Source: Acidimicrobiales bacterium (lineage in GTDB: Bacteria; Actinomycetota; Actinomycetes; Mycobacteriales; QHCE01). From it: a DNA stretch of 57,861 nucleotides. A program made the position numbers and the translations under genes. The notes under the pieces were generated by a model. It saw nothing but the letters and a program-made list of their open reading frames with translations, did no database searches and was not told where the DNA came from. The stretch covers positions 1 to 57,861 of the forward strand of contig QHCE01000080.1 of the NCBI GenBank assembly GCA_003243955.1, read 5' to 3'. This document shows positions 39,004 to 46,170 of this stretch, in pieces (the first letter of the stretch is position 1; each line of letters begins with the position of its first letter).

Positions 39004-39993
39004 ATGACCGTACTCACTGACACTTCCGGTAAGGAAGTATTGGCCGCACTTAGCGCGGCACGCACGAGTAGAGGCGGCGGCGCGTCTGGACTTGCGTTAA
39101 CGCTGGTTGTCGTCGCCGAAACCGATGCGGTTGACAGCGCCACGAGCTCGGCTTGTGTGGCCGCACAGGCACATCCGTGCAGGCTCATTATGGTCACTCG
39201 CGAATCTCCGACTGATGCCAACTATCGATTAGACGCTGAGATCTGTGTCGACGGTCGGCTCGGCACCGGAGAAACAGTGATTCTGCGAATGCACGGTCGA
39301 CTTGCCTTACACGCCGAGTCGATCACGCTGCCGCTGCTCGCGCCGGATGTTCCCGTGGTGGCTTGGTGGCAAGGGGTACCACCGGAGAAGATCGCCCGTG
39401 ACCCGCTTGGGGTATTCGCCGACCGACGTGTCACCGACTGCTCGCAGCACCCCGATCCGCTGACAGCTCTGCACCAACGCGCGCAGGATTATCGTCCCGG
39501 CGACACCGATATAACGTGGACACGAACCACGTCATGGCGGTCGCTACTGGCCGATGCCTTCGACACGATCGACGCGCAACCCGCCTCGATCGAGGTTCAC
39601 GCGCCGGTCGGTAACGCTAGCGCCGCATTGCTAGCGGGATGGCTGCAAAGCCGGCTGGGGGTCGTGGTGCGGTGTGGTCTGCCAGCCGATGATGAACCGG
39701 AGATCAGCGGAGTCACCGTGACGCTCCACGACGGCTCAACACTGACCCTCAAGCGCGAATCACCAAACTCGGTTGTCGTCCAGCAGACAGGTGGCGCGGC
39801 ACAGCAGCTACCGCTGGACCAACCCAGCGTCTGCGACGCTCTCGCCGAGGAACTGCGCCACCTTGACCCAGACCAGCCGTACGCGGCCGCGCTGCAAACA
39901 GCTACCGGCGTAGCGGTGGCCGGCGCTGACTACAGCGCCGCGGCCCGGATACATGAGTGGCACGATCCCGAGTTATCGGCGCCGGCTTCATGA
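39004..39993 (+). CDS. opcA: Glucose-6-phosphate dehydrogenase assembly protein OpcA
   Basis: Allosteric activator or assembly factor for Zwf, 329 aa from the ATG at 39004. The conserved middle region reads HPCRLIMVTRESPTDANYRLDAEICVDG, LHAESITLPLLAPDVPVVAWWQGVPPEKIA and VFADRRVTDCSQHPD. The track start at 38929 lies within zwf coding sequence and would add 25 residues. No clear ribosome site helps; 39004 is preferred by homology to MIIDL..DT-type N-termini. Confidence 0.92.
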   Translation: MTVLTDTSGKEVLAALSAARTSRGGGASGLALTLVVVAETDAVDSATSSACVAAQAHPCRLIMVTRESPTDANYRLDAEICVDGRLGTGETVILRMHGRLALHAESITLPLLAPDVPVVAWWQGVPPEKIARDPLGVFADRRVTDCSQHPDPLTALHQRAQDYRPGDTDITWTRTTSWRSLLADAFDTIDAQPASIEVHAPVGNASAALLAGWLQSRLGVVVRCGLPADDEPEISGVTVTLHDGSTLTLKRESPNSVVVQQTGGAAQQLPLDQPSVCDALAEELRHLDPDQPYAAALQTATGVAVAGADYSAAARIHEWHDPELSAPAS

Positions 39994-40006
39994 GTGCGGT
40001 GTCGTC

Positions 40007-40810
40007 ATGAGCGGCACCCACGTCGTAGTCCATCCGAGCGGGCAGCTGTTGGCCGAAGCCGCGGCCGCACGGCTGCTGGCACGTCTAGCTGACGTACAAG
40101 CCGCACGCGGCGTAGCTAGCCTGGTATTAGCCGGGGGCGGCGTCGTAATACAAAGCTTGGCGGCGATGAAAGCTAGCCCCGCTCGGGATGCGGTGGACTG
40201 GAGCCGCGTTGACGTGTGGTGGAGTGACGAACGTTTTCTCGTCTCCGGTGATCCGCAGCGGAACGAGACCCAAGCTCGACGCGCACTGCTAGACGCAGTC
40301 GCACTCAACCCCGACCGAATACATCCGATGCCAGCTGCCGTGTCCAGCATGCCCGACGCTGAGGGCACGCTCGGCACAGCACCCCACAACAGCTCGGCCG
40401 ACGACGGTGCAGCCGCCTACCGCGACGAGCTGGCTCGGCAAGCAACACCTGGTAAACAGCTGCCGCAGTTCGATGTCTTACTTCTGGGGGTCGGTCCCGA
40501 GGGACACACCGCTTCGATCTTCCCCGAATCACCGGCGGTGCACGAACAGCGGCCAGTCGTCGCGGTACACCGCTGCCCCAAGCCGCCGCCAACCCGGATC
40601 ACCATGACGCTGCCGACGATTTGCAGTGCGGAAGAAGTGTGGTTGCTCGCCGTCGGAGAGCCCAAGGCTGCCGCCATCGGGATGGCGTTGAGCGGGGCGG
40701 GTGAAGCACAGATACCGGCGGCAGGGGCACGCGGCCAGCTGCGGACGCTATGGCTACTGGATCGAGCCGCGGCCGCTGAAGTTCCAGCGCAGCTGCGCAC
40801 CCCGTGGTAA
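40007..40810 (+). CDS. pgl: 6-phosphogluconolactonase
   Basis: Hydrolyses 6-phosphogluconolactone, second step of the oxidative branch; 267 aa from the ATG at 40007. Motifs include LVLAGGGVVIQSLAAM (sugar-phosphate loop), VDVWWSDERFLVSGDPQRNETQARRALL, LLLGVGPEGHTASIFPESPAV and PPPTRITMTLPTICSAEEVWLLAVGEPKAAAI. A 15-residue loop (SSMPDAEGTLGTAPHN) lengthens the middle. Its last eight codons are duplicated 1.9 kb downstream. Confidence 0.95.
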   Translation: MSGTHVVVHPSGQLLAEAAAARLLARLADVQAARGVASLVLAGGGVVIQSLAAMKASPARDAVDWSRVDVWWSDERFLVSGDPQRNETQARRALLDAVALNPDRIHPMPAAVSSMPDAEGTLGTAPHNSSADDGAAAYRDELARQATPGKQLPQFDVLLLGVGPEGHTASIFPESPAVHEQRPVVAVHRCPKPPPTRITMTLPTICSAEEVWLLAVGEPKAAAIGMALSGAGEAQIPAAGARGQLRTLWLLDRAAAAEVPAQLRTPW

Positions 40811-40827
40811 CACTGGCCGTGGCAGCA
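40775..40827 (+). repeat. Direct repeat, pgl 3' end, left copy
   Basis: 53 bp covering the last codons of pgl, its TAA stop and 17 bases after it. It matches 42650-42704 except for four substitutions and a 2 nt insertion. Confidence 0.9.
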
Positions 40828-40874
40828 CGGCTAACGCCTTGCGGGGCGCTCACAATTCCACAGTCGGATCGTCC

Positions 40875-41037
40875 ATGCCACACTACGATTCACTCCTGGC
40901 AAAGAAGGTGCTCTTGTCCGCCGAGAAAATGCACGCCGACGAGGTGGCCGTACTACCAGAACACCAACCCTGCGAGCGCGATGAGTGCCAGGCACGTAAT
41001 TGATGAAGTCCTCGCCGAGCACCAGCACACCGCATGA
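40875..41037 (+). pseudogene. Small frameshifted gene after pgl
   Basis: A plus-strand ATG at 40875 reads MPHYDSLLAKKVLLSAEKMHADEVA. The protein-like continuation YYQNTNPASAMSARHVIDEVLAEHQHTA-stop lies in another frame and joins if the frame changes near 40945. The result would be a short helical protein of about 53 residues of unknown family. Without the shift the first frame ends CERDECQARN at 41003. Confidence 0.4.
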
Positions 41038-41123
41038 AACGGATCCACCGCTTGGTAAGGGTTGGCTGGCCACGTTCGCAGGTGTTTGACTTGTTCTACT
41101 GCAAAATCAGGCTTTCTTGGTTA

Positions 41124-41244
41124 CGAGGTGGTGCACGATAAAAATTTTTGCACAAGTTCTCTTAACTTGGCAAAAACACGCTGCCGCTGAACTCGTCGTT
41201 TCATCGACGATGATGGCAGTAGCTTGCAATCGTGCACCATGTCG
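41124..41244 (+). mobile_element. MITE family 1, copy 2
   Basis: 121 bp, flanked by TTA (41121-41123, 41245-41247). Termini CGAGGTGGTGCACGAT and ATCGTGCACCATGTCG form a 16 bp imperfect inverted repeat. The internal hairpin reads TTTTTGCACAAGTT-CTCTT-AACTTGGCAAAAA with one bulged base. Nearly identical to copy 3. Confidence 0.9.
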
Positions 41245-41311
41245 TTAGGCAATCCGGGTTGATGTCCCTGACAAGGTGAATCATCGGCGTTCAATGAGAT
41301 CGGAGATGAGC

Positions 41312-41878
41312 ATGGGTAGAGTCATTGTGACGGAGTTTGTTTCCCTCGACGGGGTCATGGAGGCTCCCGGTGGCGAGCCGGGATACGCACATTCGGGATG
41401 GACGATCCCCTACCACGATCCCGAGCAAATGAAGTACAAGCTAGACGAGACCCAGGCAGCACAAGTGCTGCTGCTAGGGCGAAAGACCTATCAGGGGTTC
41501 GCCGAGGCATGGCCCGAACACGACGACGAGGCTGGATTCGCCCAGAAGATGAACACAATGCCGAAGTTCGTCGTCACCACTACCTTGACCGACCTCGAGT
41601 GGCAGAACTCGACTGTGCTCCCGGGTCCGATCCAGACTTCGATACCTCGGCTGCGGGAGGAGATCGACGGGGAAATCCTGGTCCACGGTAGCCGGACACT
41701 GGTGCACTCATTGCTCCGGAACGGACTCATCGACGAGTTGCGGCTGATGATCTTTCCCGTAATCCTCGGCTCAGGTGCCCGGATCTTCCCGGACTCACCG
41801 GATGCGATCGCCCTCGAACTGGTCGATCACCGTCGATACGCCTCAGGCGTCGCGGTGCTCACCTATCACCCGCGATGA
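41312..41878 (+). CDS. Dihydrofolate reductase/RibD C-terminal family protein
   Basis: 188 aa from the ATG at 41312, with GGAG six bases before. RVIVTEFVSLDGVMEAPGG, LLLGRKTYQGFAEAWP and ILVHGSRTLVHSLLRNGLIDELRLMIFPVILGSGARIF are typical of the stand-alone RibD-C/DHFR-like reductases. The cognate substrate of these enzymes is generally unknown. It is cargo between the two pgl 3'-end copies and is not part of the conserved operon. Confidence 0.9.
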   Translation: MGRVIVTEFVSLDGVMEAPGGEPGYAHSGWTIPYHDPEQMKYKLDETQAAQVLLLGRKTYQGFAEAWPEHDDEAGFAQKMNTMPKFVVTTTLTDLEWQNSTVLPGPIQTSIPRLREEIDGEILVHGSRTLVHSLLRNGLIDELRLMIFPVILGSGARIFPDSPDAIALELVDHRRYASGVAVLTYHPR

Positions 41879-41962
41879 CCTGTCGCTCGCCCCGCGGAGT
41901 GCTAGCGTGGTTGAAATCTTAACTGTAGATACCGAGCCGGAAGGCTCCGTAAGGAAAATGCT

Positions 41963-42595
41963 ATGCCGGACGGACCAGACGACAAAGAGTGGGTCCGTAA
42001 GTTTGTTTGTGACCTTTGGGGGCCAGAGGTCACAAACAGTTTCACCAACAATCAGCTCCCGCTCCTAAGATTCTATGACAGCGTTCGTGACGGTGACATA
42101 CTTCGCGGCGACCGCGTGGGAGTTTGGCATGTCATCTATAACCGTTATAACGAGGATAAGGATAGGGCTCCGAATCCAATATGGGATGCGGCTGTATGCG
42201 TGAGCGGACGACGCAGCTGCGCCGTAGTATTTCCAGACCTTGTAGGTTCCACCCTTACTGTGGATGATGTCGGCTGCCAGGTTTACGTCCTAGGAAGGGT
42301 CCATAACAGCGAGATAAAGGCGACGGGCCGTGACTCGCAGGTCCATCTATTAGGACCGGTGAGCGGCACTTCTAGGATTCGGGTCGACCGTTACACCACC
42401 CTCCATGACAAGGAACCGGGCGTGATCTTCCGAGGCGAGCGAGAGCCAACGCCTGGCCATCTGCGGGAGCTTGTGCTGCCGCCCCTACGACCGCTTTTTT
42501 CAGCTGCCGATCTGCCCCCAAAACGGCCACGTTCGCCGTTACCCTCCGCGGCGTGGCGGCTGTTATCTGGAGGAAACCATGGGCGGCGCCGCTAA
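41963..42595 (+). CDS. Unknown protein, lower-GC, in the pgl-flanked cargo
   Basis: 210 aa, ATG at 41963 with AAGGAAA upstream. No family recognised. It has no signal peptide or membrane segment. The middle, STLTVDDVGCQVYVLGRV and SEIKATGRDSQVHLLGPVSG, has the regular short strands of a beta-solenoid or beta-helix; the C-terminus is basic and Pro-rich (PPKRPRSPLPSAAW...HGRRR). Base composition is visibly lower in GC than the pgl operon. Near its start the coding sequence forms an 11 bp hairpin (42005-42037). Confidence 0.6.
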   Translation: MPDGPDDKEWVRKFVCDLWGPEVTNSFTNNQLPLLRFYDSVRDGDILRGDRVGVWHVIYNRYNEDKDRAPNPIWDAAVCVSGRRSCAVVFPDLVGSTLTVDDVGCQVYVLGRVHNSEIKATGRDSQVHLLGPVSGTSRIRVDRYTTLHDKEPGVIFRGEREPTPGHLRELVLPPLRPLFSAADLPPKRPRSPLPSAAWRLLSGGNHGRRR

Positions 42596-42649
42596 GGAAC
42601 GTGGCTTGTCCATTTCACGGGTTGAGCTGTGATGTCAGGTCGTTGCAGC

Positions 42650-42704
42650 GCTGGAGTTCCAACGCGCAGCTGCGCACTCCGTGGTAGCGCTGGCCGTGGC
42701 AGCA
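42650..42704 (+). repeat. Direct repeat, pgl 3' end, right copy
   Basis: 55 bp orphan copy of the pgl end, still reading AQLRTPW-stop in its last codons. Differences from pgl include ACC/ACT and TAA/TAG, which are silent. It bounds a 1.8 kb segment. Confidence 0.9.
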
Positions 42705-42713
42705 AACCCCGAA

Positions 42714-42914
42714 CTAAGCCTCCTCAGGCTTTAGAAGCTGTCGGGAAATCTCGCGTACCTGCTGCACAGCGGCAGGTACTGGCATGGCGGCGTTTTCTGG
42801 TGGCGCCGATGGTGGTGTTGTGCCAGATGGCGACAGCCATGCTAGGAGTCGCTGGCCGATGCGGGCAATAGACTGGCGACCAGCGCTGTATACCTCTGTT
42901 TGTGGACGTTGCCC
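42714..42914 (-). pseudogene. Open frame abutting MITE copy 3, in frame with abiEii
   Basis: An uninterrupted 66-codon minus-strand frame starts directly after the left TTA of MITE copy 3 and ends at TAG: ...SAGRQSIARIGQRLLAWL... to ...REISRQLLKPEEA-stop. If the MITE and one TTA are removed it follows the abiEii stop in the same frame. It has no start codon of its own with a ribosome site. It may be a former C-terminal extension or a coincidence. Confidence 0.35.
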
Positions 42915-42917
42915 TTA

Positions 42918-43038
42918 CGAGGTGGGGCACGATAAAAATTTTTGCACAAGTTCTCTTAACTTGGCAAAAACACGCTGCCGCTGAACTCGTCGTTTCATCG
43001 ATGATGATGGCAGTAGCTTGCAATCGTGCACCATGTCG
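42918..43038 (+). mobile_element. MITE family 1, copy 3
   Basis: 121 bp, flanked by TTA (42915-42917, 43039-43041). Differs from copy 2 at a few bases (for example CGAGGTGGGGCACGAT). The right TTA is the stop codon of the AbiEii toxin gene, read as TAA on the minus strand. Confidence 0.9.
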
Positions 43039-43965
43039 TTAGATCGAAAGTGCTGACCAACAGCGGCTTGTGGGATTCCAGGTTCCCGGATCAGCATGGC
43101 TCAATAGTGGAGTGACGAACGCATCGGCTGCTACGGTTGCATCATGAAGCGTTTGACAACCCCGTAATCCGACTACATCTGCAGCCGCAGCGGGATAGTT
43201 CTGTCTCCAAGAAGAAAGGGCGGGAATCTCAAACCGCCTTGGCATTCGCAAATCGGTGCCGATACCGATTCGTCGTCTCTGCTCACTATTCAGGGCAACT
43301 TGTACAGCGCGACCAATGATAGGTTCCTGTTGCGAGATCAGCAGTAGATCGGCCAGATCTCGGTATCGAGTAGACGGGCTGGCGCCGTAAGAACGCCAGT
43401 GCCACTCATACATTGCACAGATCTTGTCAGCAAGGTGGTCCGGGAGCGGATATAGCAGTATCTTGGGCCAATCATTCGGCCAAGGCAGCGGTACAGTCGG
43501 TTCAAGCTGCACGGCCATGGGTTCCGCAGTCGGCATACGACGAACAACCAGGTCCACGTTGGCTGTGTCCATCTTCCGGTTCCCGAGTAGGACATCAAAC
43601 GTCATCTGAGCGCAGTCGGCTTCATCTGCGTGACGCGCCGGCCGCGTTTCGACGAACGCAAAGTAGTCGCCCAGATCTCTATGTGCTGCGCACCGAAGCG
43701 TGTTAACTGCCTCGTTCAGGTCGTCAAGTCCAGGCCTAATTAGGTCAATATCTCGGCTATAGCGCGCCTCACCCGGATAACGCACTAGCAGCGCCTGGCC
43801 CCCTTTCAACATCCAGCCTGGTTCTTGAAAAACTCGGGCCAGTAAGCGTTGAAAGTAGAAGTGTCGCGTCACATCTTGGGTATTTATTCCGAGTCGGCGA
43901 GCAACGCCTTGGGCTCGAGACTTCAACGCCGCTTCTAATGCCGATGGTGTCTCGTACATATTCAC
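43039..43965 (-). CDS. AbiEii nucleotidyltransferase toxin (type IV TA)
   Basis: 308 aa, toxin of the AbiE abortive-infection/type IV toxin-antitoxin system. The N-terminal half carries GWMLKGGQALLVRYPGEARYSRDIDLI, with the GG and DxD nucleotidyltransferase motifs. A mid-domain PLPDHLADKICAMYEW and TRYRDLADLLLI segment follows, and the C-terminus DPGTWNPTSRCWSALSI matches the family's closing motif. The start is GTG at 43965 overlapping the antitoxin stop (TAGTG); ATG at 43959 is also possible. Its stop is a duplicated MITE target site. Confidence 0.9.
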   Translation of the reverse strand: MNMYETPSALEAALKSRAQGVARRLGINTQDVTRHFYFQRLLARVFQEPGWMLKGGQALLVRYPGEARYSRDIDLIRPGLDDLNEAVNTLRCAAHRDLGDYFAFVETRPARHADEADCAQMTFDVLLGNRKMDTANVDLVVRRMPTAEPMAVQLEPTVPLPWPNDWPKILLYPLPDHLADKICAMYEWHWRSYGASPSTRYRDLADLLLISQQEPIIGRAVQVALNSEQRRRIGIGTDLRMPRRFEIPALSSWRQNYPAAAADVVGLRGCQTLHDATVAADAFVTPLLSHADPGTWNPTSRCWSALSI

Positions 43966-44981
43966 TACTGACCAATATAGTCTTTGGACCTGCTCCCCTT
44001 TGGCCGTTTTCGCGACCTAACCGCAAGGGGTCCAATGCCGGGTATTGCTGAGGCTGCCATCCGCTGGATGGAAGGAACCATAAATTGAGATCCTAGATTG
44101 CGGGTTACTTCCACAAGAGCGGGGATAACGGCTAACTTCTGGATTGTCTCCATGGTGGAAGGGATAGTCACCGAAGTGCTGATTCTGCGGATTGCCTCAG
44201 TAAACGCAGGGTCGTCGCCAAGAGAATGGAGAGCTTCAAGGCCGGGGTTGCCTACTAACGCGAGCTTGTAGCCCTCAACGAGTCCCGTGAGGGCGGCCAT
44301 ACTGGTACTTTCACGGACGCTATCGCACTCAAGCCGTTGACCAGCTTGCTCGACCAGGGCGCTCAATAGCTCGTCTCCCGAGGCTTCAGCAAGCGCATAC
44401 TTGGGGGCGAATCTGGAAATCCGCTCCGCTAACGAATCTAGATCCACCAGGTTTCGTCGCTCTGCGTTAGCGATGACGCCGCCAACATGGCCAGCGTCGG
44501 CGCCATTCCGCATCAAGTCCATTACAGTCCGTGTCACCGTCGTAACCGGTAGGCCATCGACGATCGTGACATCCTCAGGGTCAAGCCGCTCAATATGTAG
44601 CCGGATCCCGAGCTCACGGGTCGTTCGCCGGCGCGGGACCGTCAGCTCAGTTTCCGGGGCTGGAATGTCTCCCAACTCGTGCACTAAGCAGGCAGACCGG
44701 TGCGAAACTACCCCATCATCGACACCCAACCCGGTCCGTCTCCACGCTGGTCGGCTCGGATCAAGACGCAGCCAGGCCACCCGGCTCTCCAGATGCGAAG
44801 GCGGTGACGCACCTGTCACCCGATACACACCTCTGCCGACGTTCTGCAGTAGCTGTGCCTGGCATAACCGCAGTTGGGTCACCCGGTCGACGCTACGAGC
44901 GGCAGCTTGCGCTGCTGTGACTAAACCGGCTTGATCCGCAGCTATTTCAGCTAAAGCTCGGAATGCTTCATCTCGCTTCAT
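43965..44981 (-). CDS. AbiEi-family antitoxin
   Basis: 338 aa from the ATG at 44981, partner of the AbiEii toxin. The N-terminal winged helix (FRALAEIAADQAGLVTAAQAAARSVDRVTQLRLCQAQLLQNVGRGVYRV) matches AbiEi antitoxins that repress their own operon. It is followed by the AbiEi core (SHRSACLVHELGDIPAPETELTVPRRRTTRELGIRLHIERL, TRTVMDLM). The C-terminal 120 residues are not typical: a helical stretch with repeated PSxM/PGxG patterns ending in a basic tail. The ORF-track start at 45068 lies within the promoter. Confidence 0.88.
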   Translation of the reverse strand: MKRDEAFRALAEIAADQAGLVTAAQAAARSVDRVTQLRLCQAQLLQNVGRGVYRVTGASPPSHLESRVAWLRLDPSRPAWRRTGLGVDDGVVSHRSACLVHELGDIPAPETELTVPRRRTTRELGIRLHIERLDPEDVTIVDGLPVTTVTRTVMDLMRNGADAGHVGGVIANAERRNLVDLDSLAERISRFAPKYALAEASGDELLSALVEQAGQRLECDSVRESTSMAALTGLVEGYKLALVGNPGLEALHSLGDDPAFTEAIRRISTSVTIPSTMETIQKLAVIPALVEVTRNLGSQFMVPSIQRMAASAIPGIGPLAVRSRKRPKGSRSKDYIGQ

Positions 44982-45040
44982 ACAGCAAATATAACACTTA
45001 TTTGCAGCAATAGTTACGGATGAATGAAACTTTTGCTGTA
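44981..45040 (-). promoter_or_regulatory. abiE operator/promoter
   Basis: Perfect 9 bp inverted repeat TACAGCAAA (44981-44989) and TTTGCTGTA (45032-45040), with a related TTTGCAGCAA between them. TATATT lies six bases before the abiEi ATG, so the inner arm overlaps the leaderless promoter. This layout fits AbiEi autorepression (inference). Confidence 0.6.
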
Positions 45041-45242
45041 AGCAGTTTGGTTGGCTTTCTAGTATCAAACTACCGGTGACCAGCTTGCCATCCCCGAGGT
45101 TGTGGTAGGGGTAGCCGAACCTCTGCCGAGACGCAGAATATTAGAGTTATCAAGGACACTGTATGGGTGAATCCGGAGGACACCGGCCATGCAGCTATCA
45201 GACTTACAGGAAATAGGCCGATTCGGGTCCTCAGGCTAAACG

Positions 45243-45590
45243 TTAAACCTTTCCGCTGCGGCGGGCACGCAGGTTAGCCAGTGCCTCTTCCAATAGGGCT
45301 TTACCATCGGCGTCGCTGCGACGTTCCCGTACGTAAGCCAAATGGGTTTTATACGGCTCGTTGCGTGGAATCGGTGGGGGCGCCGTAGCGTCTTTTCCGG
45401 CCGGAAGCCCACAACGCGCGCAGTCCCAGGAATCTGGCTCCGAGACATCGGCCGCGAACGACGGCCGAGTGATATGGCCGTTGGCGCAATAGAAATCGAT
45501 GCGACGCCGCGGAGCGGAGTCACCACGCTCGGACTCACCCATGGGGCCAGCGCCGACGCGCGTACCCCGAATAGCAGTACCACCTGCCAC
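45243..45590 (-). CDS. rbpA: RNA polymerase-binding protein RbpA
   Basis: Actinobacterial transcription factor, 115 aa, binding the primary sigma factor and promoter DNA, stabilising open complexes. Family sequence: MAGGTAIRGTRVGAGPMGESERGDSAPRRR, then a zinc-binding knuckle CANGH...CARCG, and the sigma-interaction region THLAYVRERRSDADGKALLEEAL. The GTG start has AAGGAGAA eight bases upstream. It lies downstream of secG, as in relatives, and converges with the pgl operon across the accessory zone. Confidence 0.95.
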   Translation of the reverse strand: MAGGTAIRGTRVGAGPMGESERGDSAPRRRIDFYCANGHITRPSFAADVSEPDSWDCARCGLPAGKDATAPPPIPRNEPYKTHLAYVRERRSDADGKALLEEALANLRARRSGKV

Positions 45591-45658
45591 GATCAGGTTC
45601 TCCTTTACTCAGGTATTTCAACCGCAGAGGGCCGATTGCTGGGGATGCAAGCGCTGAT

Positions 45659-45898
45659 TTATGCGGCTTTCATCAGCAGCCCGAGACCGATCACGCTTGC
45701 GGTCCAAATTAGCGCCACGGCAACGGTAAACCGGTCAAGGTTTTTCTCCGCGATAGAGGAGCCGGAGAGGTTGGAGCCCATACCTCCACCAAACATGCTG
45801 GACAATCCGCCGCCCTTACCGCGATGCAGCAAAACAAAGAGCACAACCAGGGCGCTGGACACGATCAGTGTCACAGTGAGCACGGCAACCATGTCCAC
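45659..45898 (-). CDS. secG: Protein translocase subunit SecG
   Basis: Small SecYEG subunit with two membrane helices (VAVLTVTLIVSSALVVLFVLL and FTVAVALIWTASVIGLGLLM) and the conserved loop HRGKGGGLSSMFGGG. Two starts: GTG at 45898 or ATG at 45892, the latter with TATTCT exactly six bases upstream, which favours leaderless translation from the ATG (77 aa). In relatives secG directly follows tpi; here dxs is its neighbour. Confidence 0.95.
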   Translation of the reverse strand: MDMVAVLTVTLIVSSALVVLFVLLHRGKGGGLSSMFGGGMGSNLSGSSIAEKNLDRFTVAVALIWTASVIGLGLLMKAA

Positions 45899-46170
45899 AG
45901 AATACGTGAGGCCGCAGAAGTCGGACGTACCGCTCCCCCGACCACACTTTCCGCAGCATAAATCGACGTCCCATCCTATATCGGCCTCGAAATCAAACTT
46001 CGCCCTAACGCTCTTTCTGACAACTTGTGCCTAGCTGTCGAAAGGGCCCTGTCTAAACGTAGCGCGTTAGCCCAAAGACTCCGCTCGCGATCCCAGTCCA
46101 GGGCGCTTCATCGAGCTGTGCATTTCGAAGAAATTCGTGGGTTACGTTGCGGGGTACAGCTTCTGTGCTA

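Noticed and set aside
40831-41073. 80 aa minus-strand ORF after pgl
   Set aside because: Arg-rich, no start signal, overlaps a more protein-like plus-strand reading; likely a shadow.
42724-43023. 99 aa minus-strand ORF spanning MITE copy 3
   Set aside because: Two thirds of it is mobile-element sequence and it has no family match.
45899-46170. tRNA or small RNA gene between dxs and secG
   Set aside because: No cloverleaf, anticodon arm or T-loop sequence was found.
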